Positions 27,427 through 36,250 of a stretch of 64,000 nucleotides of DNA are shown piece by piece. The DNA is from Aequorivita soesokkakensis (GTDB lineage Bacteria; Bacteroidota; Bacteroidia; Flavobacteriales; Flavobacteriaceae). The translations under genes and the position numbers were made by a program. Location of the stretch: NCBI RefSeq assembly GCF_001641085.1, contig NZ_LXIE01000011.1, positions 39,984 to 103,983 of the forward strand, given 5' to 3'. The notes under the pieces were generated by a model. The model searched no databases. It was not told the origin of the DNA and saw only the letters and a program-made list of their open reading frames with translations. Each line of letters starts with the position of its first letter. Positions within the stretch are counted from its first letter, which is position 1.

Positions 27427-28656
27427 TTAAAAGGCAACCTCTACTTCTATCAATTCGTCATTTCTGTTCACTGTAACAGTTGCAGTCTGCCCCTTTTCAA
27501 ATTTCGAAAGACTTTTCATATAGCTCATCATATCGGTTACCTCGTAATCGCCCATTTTCACTACAATATCACCTTTTTGAAGCCCTGCTTTTTGTGCGGG
27601 ACGGTCTTCGCTGATGCCGTCAATTCGCATTCCTTTTCCGCTGAAAAGATAATCGGGAACTACACCCAATGTCACTTTAAAATCTGGAACAACCTCGCTT
27701 TCATTTTTGGTTTTTTTGAAAGGAAGTTTCTTTTGGGAATCCAAATCTTTTATAATGCTGAAAATATAATTTGAAACAATTTCCATTCCCGCAAAATTAA
27801 CTTTTTCGGTGTCGTCGCTTGGTTTGTGGTAATCTTCGTGCTGTCCGGTGAAGAAATGCAGCACAGGAATATCCGCCAAATAAAACGAAGTATGGTCGCT
27901 CGGTCCAACCCCACTTTCATTTTCGGCAATGTTTAAATCGCCAGCATTCGCATTTACGGTCTGTTTCAAAATAGGTGAAGTTCCCACGCCATAAACCGCC
28001 AAAGTGTTTTCAGAATTCAATCTTCCAACCATATCCATATTCAGCATATAGGTTACTTTTTTGGTATTAATAGTTGGATTTTTCACGAAATAATTGGAAC
28101 CCAGCAAACCTTCTTCTTCCCCGGAAAAAGCAATAAAAAGATAGTTATTGTTTTTTGGAGAACCTTTCTTTTGAAGCGAATCCGCCAAATGCAACATCAT
28201 TGCTACGCCGCTCGCATTATCGTCCGCGCCGTTGTGGATTGCCTCACCTTCGCGATACAGTGATCCTTCGCCACCCATTCCCAAATGGTCGTAATGTGCT
28301 CCAATAACAACAGTGTTTTCGGCTTTGTTGTCTATATATCCAATTACGTTTTCGCCAGTTTCAGTGCTGTCGTTTTTTTCTGAAGTAAATTCTGCTTCTT
28401 GATGTGGGTTCTTACTGCCCTTAAAAGTAAATTTCTGAAAATAGCCATCCGTTCCTTTCGATTGCAATCCTAAATCTTCAAATCTTTTCGCAATATATTC
28501 CGCAGCTTTCTTTTCGTCTGTGGAACCTGTTTTTCTTCCGTTCAAACTATCGTTTGCCAAAACGGAAACATCCTCTTTCATAGTTACCGATTTCATCTTT
28601 GTTTCCTTACAGGAAAAAACAAGCATTGCCAGAAATATCAATAAAATTGCACGCAT
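27427..28656 (-). CDS. M28-family metallopeptidase lipoprotein with PDZ domain
   Basis: The ATG at 28656 gives a lipoprotein signal (MRAILLIFLAMLVFSC); a longer frame from 28674 would run through the predicted promoter. The 409-residue protein has the M28 zinc-site motifs GAHYDHLG, NGADDNASGVA and FSGEEEGLLGS. A C-terminal PDZ domain of about 85 residues contains ISEDRPAQKAGLQKGDIVVKMG. The family includes aminopeptidases and carboxypeptidases acting in the periplasm or at the cell surface. It is divergent from the propeller lipoprotein. Confidence 0.9.
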   Translation of the reverse strand: MRAILLIFLAMLVFSCKETKMKSVTMKEDVSVLANDSLNGRKTGSTDEKKAAEYIAKRFEDLGLQSKGTDGYFQKFTFKGSKNPHQEAEFTSEKNDSTETGENVIGYIDNKAENTVVIGAHYDHLGMGGEGSLYREGEAIHNGADDNASGVAMMLHLADSLQKKGSPKNNNYLFIAFSGEEEGLLGSNYFVKNPTINTKKVTYMLNMDMVGRLNSENTLAVYGVGTSPILKQTVNANAGDLNIAENESGVGPSDHTSFYLADIPVLHFFTGQHEDYHKPSDDTEKVNFAGMEIVSNYIFSIIKDLDSQKKLPFKKTKNESEVVPDFKVTLGVVPDYLFSGKGMRIDGISEDRPAQKAGLQKGDIVVKMGDYEVTDMMSYMKSLSKFEKGQTATVTVNRNDELIEVEVAF

Positions 28657-28661
28657 ATCAT

Positions 28662-28679
28662 TACTTTTGTGCAAAAGTA
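28662..28679. promoter_or_regulatory. Palindromic, face-to-face -7 boxes for divergent genes
   Basis: TACTTTTG (28662-28669, plus) and TACTTTTG (28672-28679, minus) face each other across two bases. Each matches TAnnTTTG and points to a lipoprotein start 16-17 bases beyond it. The two polymerases could not occupy both sites at once. No clear TTTG is seen at -33 on either side. Confidence 0.5.
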
Positions 28680-28686
28680 CATTAAA

Positions 28687-29814
28687 ATGAAATTATTATA
28701 TACGCTAATCATTGTTTCAGTTTTAGTAAGCTGTAAAAATGATGTGAAAAAGAGTGAAAAAAATTCAATCGAAACAATTGATAAAAACGAATCGTATGTT
28801 CTTGATGAACAAACAAAGGATACTTTAATTTATCCCGAAGAAAAACATTTCAAAAACATCCGCCAAGTAACTTTTGGTGGTGATAATGCGGAAGCGTATT
28901 GGAGTTTTGACGACAGCAAACTCATCTTTCAAAGTAACAATAAAAACTGGGGCGTAAACTGTGACCAAATGTTTTTAATGAATGCTGACGAAACGTTCAA
29001 AGACAAGCAACCACCGATGGTGAGCACTGGAAAAGGCCGAACTACCTGCAGCTATTTTCTGCCAGACGGAAAACACATCGTTTACGGAAGCACACATTTA
29101 AAAGACAAAAACTGTCCCGAAGTTCCGTTGAAAAAAGAAGGAAAATACGTTTGGCCCGTTTATGATAGTTTCGACATTTTTGTAGCGGATTTAGATGGAA
29201 ATATTACCGCACAACTTACAAACGAACCAGGTTATGATGCCGAAGCGACCGTTTCACCCAAAGGCGATAAAATAGTTTTCACTTCCATGCGAAGTGGCGA
29301 TTTGGAATTGTACACGATGGATTTGGACGGTAAAAATGTGAAGCAAATTACCAATGAATTAGGCTATGACGGCGGTGCATTCTTTTCGCCCGACGGTTCA
29401 AAATTAATTTTCCGCGCTTCCCGACCAAAAATCGAGACGGAAATAAAAGAATACAAAGATTTACTAGCCCAAGGTTTGGTGCAACCCACCGAAATGGAGC
29501 TTTTTATATGCAATGCTGATGGCAGCGAGCTTCGTCAATTGACGCATTTGGGAAATGCGAATTGGGCACCGTTCTTTCATCCTTCGGGGAAAAAGATTTT
29601 GTTTTCTAGCAATTTTGAGGCGGAAAGAGGATTTCCGTTCAATCTGTATTTAATTGATATTGATGGAAAAAACTTGGAACGTGTTACCCACGGCGAAACC
29701 TTTGACGCTTTTCCGGTATTTTCTAACGATGGAAAAAGATTGGCTTTTTCTTCCAACAGAAATAACGGCGGCGGACACGACACCAATCTTTTTATAGCCG
29801 AATGGCAGGACTAA
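28687..29814 (+). CDS. TolB-like beta-propeller lipoprotein (PD40/WD40-like repeats)
   Basis: With ATG 28687 the 375-residue protein begins MKLLYTLIIVSVLVSCKND, a lipoprotein signal. The mature part has at least five PD40 blades, for example YWSFDDSKLIFQSN, ATVSPKGDKIVFTSMRSGDLELYTMD, AFFSPDGSKLIFRASRP, PFFHPSGKKILFSSN and PVFSNDGKRLAFSSNRN. This is the six-bladed TolB-type propeller fold. No peptidase domain follows, so a binding role is likely. Divergent from the M28 peptidase; a functional link between the two is possible but unproven. Confidence 0.85.
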   Translation: MKLLYTLIIVSVLVSCKNDVKKSEKNSIETIDKNESYVLDEQTKDTLIYPEEKHFKNIRQVTFGGDNAEAYWSFDDSKLIFQSNNKNWGVNCDQMFLMNADETFKDKQPPMVSTGKGRTTCSYFLPDGKHIVYGSTHLKDKNCPEVPLKKEGKYVWPVYDSFDIFVADLDGNITAQLTNEPGYDAEATVSPKGDKIVFTSMRSGDLELYTMDLDGKNVKQITNELGYDGGAFFSPDGSKLIFRASRPKIETEIKEYKDLLAQGLVQPTEMELFICNADGSELRQLTHLGNANWAPFFHPSGKKILFSSNFEAERGFPFNLYLIDIDGKNLERVTHGETFDAFPVFSNDGKRLAFSSNRNNGGGHDTNLFIAEWQD

Positions 29815-29834
29815 ATTGATTAACGGTTTTAGTC

Positions 29835-29848
29835 CCGATAGCTATCGG
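29835..29848. repeat. 14-base perfect palindrome
   Basis: CCGATAG followed directly by its reverse complement CTATCGG, in the spacer between the propeller and glycosyltransferase genes. It has no T tail, so it is not a standard terminator. Palindromes of this form recur in flavobacterial spacers, as far as I recall. Confidence 0.6.
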
Positions 29849-29885
29849 CAGCCGATTTTAGATTTTTGATTTAATGCTTTAATAG

Positions 29886-31268
29886 TTGCTTTTGAATTTC
29901 ATTAAACAATATAAAATTCCGCTACTATTTGCAATAGCTTCTATTGCGCTTTATATCAATTTTGGTTATGGTTTGGAGCGAAGTGATTTTATAAAACTCA
30001 TTTTATTTTGCACTTATCTTTTTTATCTTTCCTATTATTTTATTGAAAAAGTCAAGCTGAATTTTTGGTTATTGGCGAGTTTGGGAATTGTTTCAAGACT
30101 TGCCTTTATTGCTGCAATCCCAAATCTTTCGCAGGATTTTTATCGGTTTTTATGGGATGGGCGGTTGCTTTTGCAGGGCATGAGTCCATACTTGTTCACT
30201 CCCAGCTCCTCGACTGCGCTCGGAGTGACAATTGAGCAATCCCAACAATTAATTGAGGGAATGGGTTCGCTTAATGCAAGCCATTTCAGCAATTATCCTC
30301 CTATTAATCAATTGTTTTTTGCAATCGCTGCGCTATTTACTGGCAAAAGTATTTTGGGTTCTGTGGTTGTTCTTCGGGTGCTGATTATTTTGGCAGATGT
30401 TGGTATTCTTTACTTTGGGAAGAAACTTTTGGAGAAACTGAACCTTCCAATTAAAAACATCTTTTGGTATTTTCTAAATCCTTTTATAATTATCGAACTT
30501 ACAGGAAACCTTCATTTTGAAGGGGTGATGCTTTTCTTTTTTGTGTGGGCGTTATATCTTCTTTTAAAAGGAAAATGGCTTTGGGCAGGGGTTTTGATTG
30601 GAATTTCAGTTTCAGTCAAGTTGATTCCTTTGTTGTTTTTGCCGTTATTTTTGAAGTTTTTTATTTCGAAAAATACCTCAGCTCCATTTAAAACCCAAAG
30701 TTCAAGTTGGGCAACTTTGGTGAAATTTTACAGTATCATTGGGCTTACGGTTTTGATTACTTTCCTTCCCTTTCTTTCTTCAGAATTTATTGAGCATTTC
30801 TCAGCAACCATTGCGCTCTGGTTTCAAAATTTTGAGTTTAATGCCAGTATTTATTACGTAATTCGGTGGATTGGATTTCAAATTGTGGGCTGGAATTTGA
30901 TAGAAACCGTCGGAAAGATTCTTCCTGTTTTGGTTTTACTTTTTGTTTTGGGAATTGCTTTTTTCAGAAAAAATAAAACTCCTCAGCAATTGATTACCGC
31001 GATGCTTTTTGCAGTTTCTTTTTACTTCTTACTTTCAACAACCGTGCATCCGTGGTACATTGCCACCCCACTTTTGCTTTCGGTTTTCACAAAATATAAA
31101 TTCCCGATTGTATGGAGTTTTGTTGTGATGTTGAGTTATTCCGCCTACGGAAAAGATGGGTTTAACGAAAATCTTTGGTTGGTGGCTTTGGAATATGTTG
31201 TAGTAATTGGGGTTGCAGTTTGGGAGATGTACCCCTTCCGTCATCAAAATCGTTTTCAACGATATTGA
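29886..31268 (+). CDS. Polytopic membrane glycosyltransferase (GT87/DUF2029-like)
   Basis: The 460-residue protein has about ten to twelve membrane helices. The signature after the second helix (LSQDFYRFLWDGRLLLQGMSPYLF) carries the aspartate and WDGR pattern of polyprenyl-phosphate-mannose-dependent transferases. STTVHPWYIATPLLL late in the protein is also typical. It probably transfers a sugar from a lipid carrier on the outer face of the inner membrane. The start is TTG at 29886 (TTG 29892 also possible). Codons for about residues 104-115 are made of a hairpin-forming repeat, an unusual insertion. Confidence 0.75.
   Translation: MLLNFIKQYKIPLLFAIASIALYINFGYGLERSDFIKLILFCTYLFYLSYYFIEKVKLNFWLLASLGIVSRLAFIAAIPNLSQDFYRFLWDGRLLLQGMSPYLFTPSSSTALGVTIEQSQQLIEGMGSLNASHFSNYPPINQLFFAIAALFTGKSILGSVVVLRVLIILADVGILYFGKKLLEKLNLPIKNIFWYFLNPFIIIELTGNLHFEGVMLFFFVWALYLLLKGKWLWAGVLIGISVSVKLIPLLFLPLFLKFFISKNTSAPFKTQSSSWATLVKFYSIIGLTVLITFLPFLSSEFIEHFSATIALWFQNFEFNASIYYVIRWIGFQIVGWNLIETVGKILPVLVLLFVLGIAFFRKNKTPQQLITAMLFAVSFYFLLSTTVHPWYIATPLLLSVFTKYKFPIVWSFVVMLSYSAYGKDGFNENLWLVALEYVVVIGVAVWEMYPFRHQNRFQRY
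30197..30230. repeat. Hairpin-forming repeat-like element inside the glycosyltransferase gene
   Basis: CACTCC at 30197-30202 and GGAGTG at 30222-30227 enclose CTCGACTGCGCTC, which is much richer in GC than the gene around it. The wording CTCGACTGCGCTCGGAGTGACA resembles dispersed intergenic repeats I recall from flavobacteria. The frame is kept and reads SSSTALGVT. Confidence 0.5.
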
Positions 31269-31313
31269 TGCTACCTTCCCCTAAAAAAAGTGGAAGGAAC
31301 TTTTCTGAAATTA

Positions 31314-32852
31314 TTACTTCTTCACCCGTTCCAACCTATAAAAATCCTTTCTTCTATCCTTTAAGTTTCTAACTGCTCCAAAAGTATGCAGCTCTCTCAA
31401 CAAGTCGATATCCACATCTGCAACCAAAATCATTTCGGTGTTTGGGGTTGCTTCGGCTTTAATTCCGTTATTGGGAAAAGAGAAGTCACAAGGAGTGAAA
31501 ACGGCACTTTGGGCGTATTGTATATCCATATTGTGAACTTTTGGAAGGTTTCCAACGCTTCCCGCAATGGCCACGTAACATTCGTTTTCTACGGCTCTTG
31601 CTTGCGCGCATAATCTTACACGGGAATAACCGTTTTGGGTATCTGTGAGAAATGGAACAAACAGGATGTCCATTCCTTCGTCGGAAAGTAATCGCGATAA
31701 TTCCGGAAACTCGGAATCGTAACAGATTAGCACTCCAATTTTTCCGCAGTCGGTATCAAAAGTTTGAAGTGAATTTCCGTTTACCATTCCCCAAACTTTG
31801 GCTTCATCGGGAGTTACATGAATTTTTTCATACCGTTCCACGCTTCCATCACGGCGGCAGAGATAACCTACATTATAAAGTTTTCCGCGCACCATTTCCG
31901 GCATACTGCCTGTAATGATATTGATATTATAGGAAATGGAAAGTTGCGCCATTTTTTCAATAATCTCCTTGGTGTGTTTGGCCAATTCGCGAATGGCATC
32001 TGGCTCACTCATATGGTTGTATTCGGCCATAAGCGGAGCGTTGAAAAATTCAGGAAACATAGCAAAATCGCAACGATAGCCGGCAACGCTATCTACAAAA
32101 TATTCCACTTGCTGCATTAAATCCTCCATGCCTTTATAACTCCGCATTTGCCATTGAATGAGCCCCAAGCGAACAACACTTTTAATGGTACTTGGTTTCG
32201 GTTTTTTCTCAGGTTTGGTGAAATAAATATTGTCCCATTCCATTAAAACCGCAAATTCACCACTGGCCTTATCACCTTCCAAATACCCTTTTAACACGCG
32301 AACTGGGTGAAAATCGTTTGATATTTGAAAATTTAAAACAGGATCATCAATTTGTTTGCGCTTTACCTTTTCGATGTATTGTTTCGGGGAAATTTTATCG
32401 GCGTGCAAATGATAGTTGGGCATTCTTCCCCCGAAGATGATGCTTTTCAAATTTAAATTTTCGCAGAGTTCTTTTCGGTAATCATATAATCTTCTTCCCA
32501 AACGTAACCCGCGAAAATCTGGGCGAATGAAGACATCTATTCCGTAGAGCACATCGCCCTCGGGATCGTGAATGCTGAAAGTAGGATCGTCCGTGATATC
32601 TTTATAAGTATGCTGATCTTCAATTTCATCAAAATCTACAATAATTGACAGCGCACAACCAGCGATTTCCCCATCGGCCATAATAACAACCTGGCCATCC
32701 GGGAAAATATCGATTAGATTACCGATTTCGTTTATCTTCCAATAACTGTTTGGAAGTCCGCCATAAGATTGAATGGTAGCTTCTTTCAACGCCTCATAGT
32801 CTTTTAGCGTTAGAAATTTTAATTCTATATTTTCAATTTTTTGCGGTTCCAT
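31314..32852 (-). CDS. GNAT acetyltransferase - carbon-nitrogen hydrolase fusion
   Basis: The 512-residue protein joins two enzymes. The N-terminal part (about 1-200) is GNAT-like, with the acetyl-CoA loop RGLRLGRRLYDYR. The C-terminal part (about 220-505) is a nitrilase-superfamily hydrolase with the catalytic triad visible as Glu in MFPEFFNAP, Lys in YEKIHVTPDE and Cys in GVLICYDSEFPELSR. Fusions of this order are known in Bacteroidota, but their substrate is not. One possibility is acetylation and later hydrolysis of an amide. It is convergent with the glycosyltransferase gene. Confidence 0.88.
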   Translation of the reverse strand: MEPQKIENIELKFLTLKDYEALKEATIQSYGGLPNSYWKINEIGNLIDIFPDGQVVIMADGEIAGCALSIIVDFDEIEDQHTYKDITDDPTFSIHDPEGDVLYGIDVFIRPDFRGLRLGRRLYDYRKELCENLNLKSIIFGGRMPNYHLHADKISPKQYIEKVKRKQIDDPVLNFQISNDFHPVRVLKGYLEGDKASGEFAVLMEWDNIYFTKPEKKPKPSTIKSVVRLGLIQWQMRSYKGMEDLMQQVEYFVDSVAGYRCDFAMFPEFFNAPLMAEYNHMSEPDAIRELAKHTKEIIEKMAQLSISYNINIITGSMPEMVRGKLYNVGYLCRRDGSVERYEKIHVTPDEAKVWGMVNGNSLQTFDTDCGKIGVLICYDSEFPELSRLLSDEGMDILFVPFLTDTQNGYSRVRLCAQARAVENECYVAIAGSVGNLPKVHNMDIQYAQSAVFTPCDFSFPNNGIKAEATPNTEMILVADVDIDLLRELHTFGAVRNLKDRRKDFYRLERVKK

Positions 32853-32883
32853 TCTGTTATTTTATTAAATAATCTAAAATCCC

Positions 32884-32909
32884 TTCCCCCAACTTTTGTG
32901 TTGAGGGAA
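32884..32909 (-). terminator. Probable terminator of the polyamine operon
   Basis: Arms TTCCC-CAAC and GTTG-GGGAA with one internal mismatch and a six-base loop. On the minus strand the hairpin is followed by GGGATTTTAG. The T run is short, so termination may be partial. Confidence 0.4.
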
Positions 32910-32960
32910 ACGATTTCTGCTTTTTTTATTCGTATTTGTATGAAAAATGTATAACTATTT

Positions 32961-33938
32961 TTACATACCCAAAAGGTACGCAAAAATTAGAGGCGCAACG
33001 ATAGTCGCATCACTTTCTATAATGAATTTTGGGGTATCAATATCCAGTTTTCCCCAAGTAATTTTTTCGTTTGGAACAGCTCCGGAATAGCTACCGAAAC
33101 TTGTAGTTGAATCACTAATTTGGCAGAAATAACTCCAAAATGGAGTGTCTGTGCGCTCCATATCCTGATAAAGCATAGGCACTACGCAGATTGGGAAATC
33201 ACCCGCAATACCTCCACCTATTTGGAAGAAACCGATTCCTTTTTCTGAATTGTCTGTGTACCAATCAGCAAGAAAAGTCATGTATTCTATTCCGCTTTTC
33301 ATAGTGGAAGCTTTTAATTCGCCTTTTAAAACATAGCTGGCGAAGATGTTGCCCATAGTGCTATCTTCCCACCCTGGGCAGACTATTGGCAGATTTTTTT
33401 CGGCAGCGGCATACATCCAGGAGTCTTTTAAATCTATTTCGTAATGTTCTTCCATTACCCCGCTTAAAAGCAGTTTGTACATATATTCGTGCGGAAGGTA
33501 GCGTTCGCCTTTGGCTTCGGCTTCCTGCCACAATTTTACAATGTGTTTTTGGATTCTTCTAAAAGCTTCTTCTTCGGGAATACACGTATCGGTTACGCGA
33601 TTCATTCCTTTTTCAAGCAAATCCCACTCGTCCTGCGGCGTTAGATCGCGGTAATTTGGCACGCGTTTGTAATGGCTGTGCGCCACAAGATTCATAATAT
33701 CTTCCTCGAGGTTTGCACCCGTGCAGGAAATAATATGTACTTTATCTTGACGGATCATTTCGGCAAAAATCTTTCCCAATTCCGCAGTACTCATAGCACC
33801 GGCAAGGGAAACGAGCATTTTTGAACCTTGGTTCAGTTGCGCTTCGTATCCTTTTGCGGCATCCACCAGAGCGGCGGCGTTAAAGTGTAAATAATATTTT
33901 TCAATAAATTGGGAAATAGACCCTTTACTAGTACTCAT
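32961..33938 (-). CDS. Deoxyhypusine-synthase-like protein
   Basis: Of the in-frame starts, ATG 33938 gives the usual beginning MSTSKGSISQFIEKYYLHFN and overlaps the agmatinase stop by 11 bases; 324 residues result. The fold motifs of deoxyhypusine synthase are present, such as SLAGAMSTAELG and IGGGIAGDFPI, plus the NEKITWGKLDID end. Human DHS has the catalytic lysine (GGGVVKHH) where this protein has Gly245 and Asp246. Bacteria lack the eIF5A substrate, so a polyamine reaction such as homospermidine synthesis is more likely. The third gene of the arginine decarboxylase-agmatinase operon. Confidence 0.85.
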   Translation of the reverse strand: MSTSKGSISQFIEKYYLHFNAAALVDAAKGYEAQLNQGSKMLVSLAGAMSTAELGKIFAEMIRQDKVHIISCTGANLEEDIMNLVAHSHYKRVPNYRDLTPQDEWDLLEKGMNRVTDTCIPEEEAFRRIQKHIVKLWQEAEAKGERYLPHEYMYKLLLSGVMEEHYEIDLKDSWMYAAAEKNLPIVCPGWEDSTMGNIFASYVLKGELKASTMKSGIEYMTFLADWYTDNSEKGIGFFQIGGGIAGDFPICVVPMLYQDMERTDTPFWSYFCQISDSTTSFGSYSGAVPNEKITWGKLDIDTPKFIIESDATIVAPLIFAYLLGM

Positions 33939-34863
33939 CTTCTTCGGTATTAAATTTTGAAACGCCTTTTTTGGCTTCGTTAAAATTGCTTTCGTATTCG
34001 TCGCCTTCCTCAGTTCCCGCAAATTTATAGGTTAACATTTTGTAATAAAGTTTTGCAGCTACAAAGTCTGAAGCTCTTTCTTGTTCATTTGGACAAAGTT
34101 CTACAATATCAAAACCTACCACGTTTTTTTCTTCAAAAACCTGTTTTAGGAAATCAAGGGTTTCGTACCAAAAAAGCCCACCTGGCTCTGGAGTTCCCGT
34201 TGATGGTAGGATTGAAGGGTCGAAGGCATCTAAATCAAAAGTGATAAAAACGTTTTCTCCCAATGCTTCAATTACTTTGTCCATCCAATATTCATCCTTT
34301 GCCATATCATGGGCGAAGAATACTTTCTCCTCGTCCATCACGCGGGTTTCGGCAATGTCCATACTTCTAATACCAACTTGTACAAGGTTGGTAGTTTGGC
34401 TGGCCTCATAAACAGCGCAGGCATGGTTGCAAGTGCTTCCGTGGAAATCTTTTCGCAAATCGGCGTGGGCATCAATATGAAGCACTGTTAAATCATCAAA
34501 ACACTCATTGAAAGCGCGAATTGTACCAATTGAAATACTGTGCTCGCCGCCAAAGATTGTTACAAATTTATTTCGCTTTATATAATCTTTTGTGGTTTTG
34601 TGCACTTCTGAAACAACTGCTTCCGGAGAGGAATTTTCAGTTATGGCATCTGCAAGGTAAACACCTTGTTTATAAACCTCTGTTTGGGTTTCAATGTCAT
34701 AAAGTTCCATGTTTTCCGAAGCGTCCAAAAATGCCTCTGGGCCTTTATCCGCACCTTTTTGCCAAGTGCTGGTTCCATCATAGGGAACTGGAATTAATAC
34801 AATTTTTGATGTTTCAAGGGCCGCATATTTTTGCGGGATTCCGGCGTACGTCTTAGTGCTCAT
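33928..34863 (-). CDS. speB: Agmatinase
   Basis: A 311-residue ureohydrolase with an intact metal site: GGEHSISIG, HIDAHADLR and TFDLDAFDPS carry the two-manganese ligands. It hydrolyses agmatine to putrescine and urea. It overlaps the upstream arginine decarboxylase gene by 11 bases and the downstream DHS-like gene by 11 bases, so all three are translated together. Context favours agmatine over other guanidino substrates. Confidence 0.93.
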   Translation of the reverse strand: MSTKTYAGIPQKYAALETSKIVLIPVPYDGTSTWQKGADKGPEAFLDASENMELYDIETQTEVYKQGVYLADAITENSSPEAVVSEVHKTTKDYIKRNKFVTIFGGEHSISIGTIRAFNECFDDLTVLHIDAHADLRKDFHGSTCNHACAVYEASQTTNLVQVGIRSMDIAETRVMDEEKVFFAHDMAKDEYWMDKVIEALGENVFITFDLDAFDPSILPSTGTPEPGGLFWYETLDFLKQVFEEKNVVGFDIVELCPNEQERASDFVAAKLYYKMLTYKFAGTEEGDEYESNFNEAKKGVSKFNTEEDEY

Positions 34864-36250
34864 AACCTAAAATGTTTAGCAATTGCTCGCTTGTTTGTTG
34901 TTCTGAAAAAAGTTTGGTTGTTATGTTATTGTTTTTGTCTCTGTCTATCAAAATATGTTTAGGCGAAGGCACCAAACAGTGTTGTAGCCCCCCGAAACCA
35001 CCGATACTTTCTTGATATGCTCCTGTGTTAAAGAAGCCAATATACAAAGGTTTTTCTTTACGGAACTTTGGTAGATAAATAGCCGCCATGTTTTGTTCGC
35101 TATTGTAATAATCATCGCTATCACAAGTCAATCCTCCTAAAAGCACTCTTTCATATTCATCGTTCCAACGATTTATGGCGAGCATAATAAAGCGTTTGCT
35201 GATTGCCCAAGTATCCGGAAGTGTGGTTATAAATGAAGAATTTATCATATTCCACTTTTCACGGTCGTTTTGTTGTTTTTGGTACAGAATTTCATAAATA
35301 GCACCACCGCTCTCGCCTACTGTAAAGCTTCCGAACTCTGTAAAAATATGCGGTACGGGCACTTCCGCCTCTGCACAGGTAATGTTTATTTGGTTTAAAA
35401 TTTCGTCTATCATATATTGATAGTCATATTCAAAATGCAATGAATTTTTTATGGGAAAACCACCACCAATATTCAAACTGTCAAGGGAAGGGCAGATTTT
35501 TTTCAATCGAACATACACCTTTAAACACTTTACCAATTCGTTCCAATAGTAGGCAGTGTCACGAATACCGGTGTTTATGAAGAAATGCAGCATTTTTAGA
35601 TCTACACGCTCGTTGTTCTTTATTTGTTCCTCATAAAAAGGGATGATGTTTTTATAACCAATACCTAATCTTGAAGTATAAAATTCAAATTTCGGCTCTT
35701 CTTCCGAAGCAATACGGATACCTACGTTGAAATGATTTTTAATACTGTCTGAAAGCAATTCAATTTCCTCATAATTATCAATAATCGGAATGCAATTTTC
35801 ATGACCGTTATTGATTAAACGGGCTATGTTTTCAATATAACGCTCACGCTTAAAACCATTGCAAATTACATAAGTTTTATCTGTTACTTTACCTGTTTTC
35901 TTTAGGCTTTCAACAATATCAATATCAAAAGCGGAAGAGGTTTCAATATGAATATCATTCTTTAAAGCTTCATTTAAAACGTGCTTAAAATGGGAACTTT
36001 TTGTACAATAACAATAGTTGTAGCTTCCTTTATAATCGTTTTTTTCAATTCCTTTTTTAAACCATTTCTTGGCGAGCTTAATATTTTCTGAAATTTTGGG
36101 AAGATAGGTAAACTTAAGCGGGGCGCCATATTGCTCTACTAGCCCCATCAAGTCTATGCCGTGAAATTCCAGCCCATTTTCGCCCAAACGGAATTCTTCC
36201 TGTGGAAAATAATACGTTTGGTCAATTAAATCTATGTATTTGGTGTTCAT
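34853..36250 (-). CDS. speA: Arginine decarboxylase (PLP alanine-racemase fold, short type)
   Basis: The 465-residue protein is a fold-III PLP decarboxylase. NYCYCTKSSHFKHVL holds the expected PLP lysine (residue 83 or near), GIRIASEEEPKFEFYTSRLGIG and SLNIGGGFPI form the phosphate loop, and GGLTCDSDDYY holds the second active-site cysteine. It is shorter than the roughly 630-residue E. coli SpeA, as is usual in Bacteroidota. Its product agmatine feeds the downstream agmatinase. The 5' leader is long and contains a GC-rich island. Confidence 0.88.
   Translation of the reverse strand: MNTKYIDLIDQTYYFPQEEFRLGENGLEFHGIDLMGLVEQYGAPLKFTYLPKISENIKLAKKWFKKGIEKNDYKGSYNYCYCTKSSHFKHVLNEALKNDIHIETSSAFDIDIVESLKKTGKVTDKTYVICNGFKRERYIENIARLINNGHENCIPIIDNYEEIELLSDSIKNHFNVGIRIASEEEPKFEFYTSRLGIGYKNIIPFYEEQIKNNERVDLKMLHFFINTGIRDTAYYWNELVKCLKVYVRLKKICPSLDSLNIGGGFPIKNSLHFEYDYQYMIDEILNQINITCAEAEVPVPHIFTEFGSFTVGESGGAIYEILYQKQQNDREKWNMINSSFITTLPDTWAISKRFIMLAINRWNDEYERVLLGGLTCDSDDYYNSEQNMAAIYLPKFRKEKPLYIGFFNTGAYQESIGGFGGLQHCLVPSPKHILIDRDKNNNITTKLFSEQQTSEQLLNILGYEH

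Noticed and set aside
31274..31297. Hairpin CCTTCC/GGAAGG between the convergent glycosyltransferase and GNAT-nitrilase genes
   Set aside because: Only six pairs and a long A-rich loop without a T run; too weak to call a terminator.
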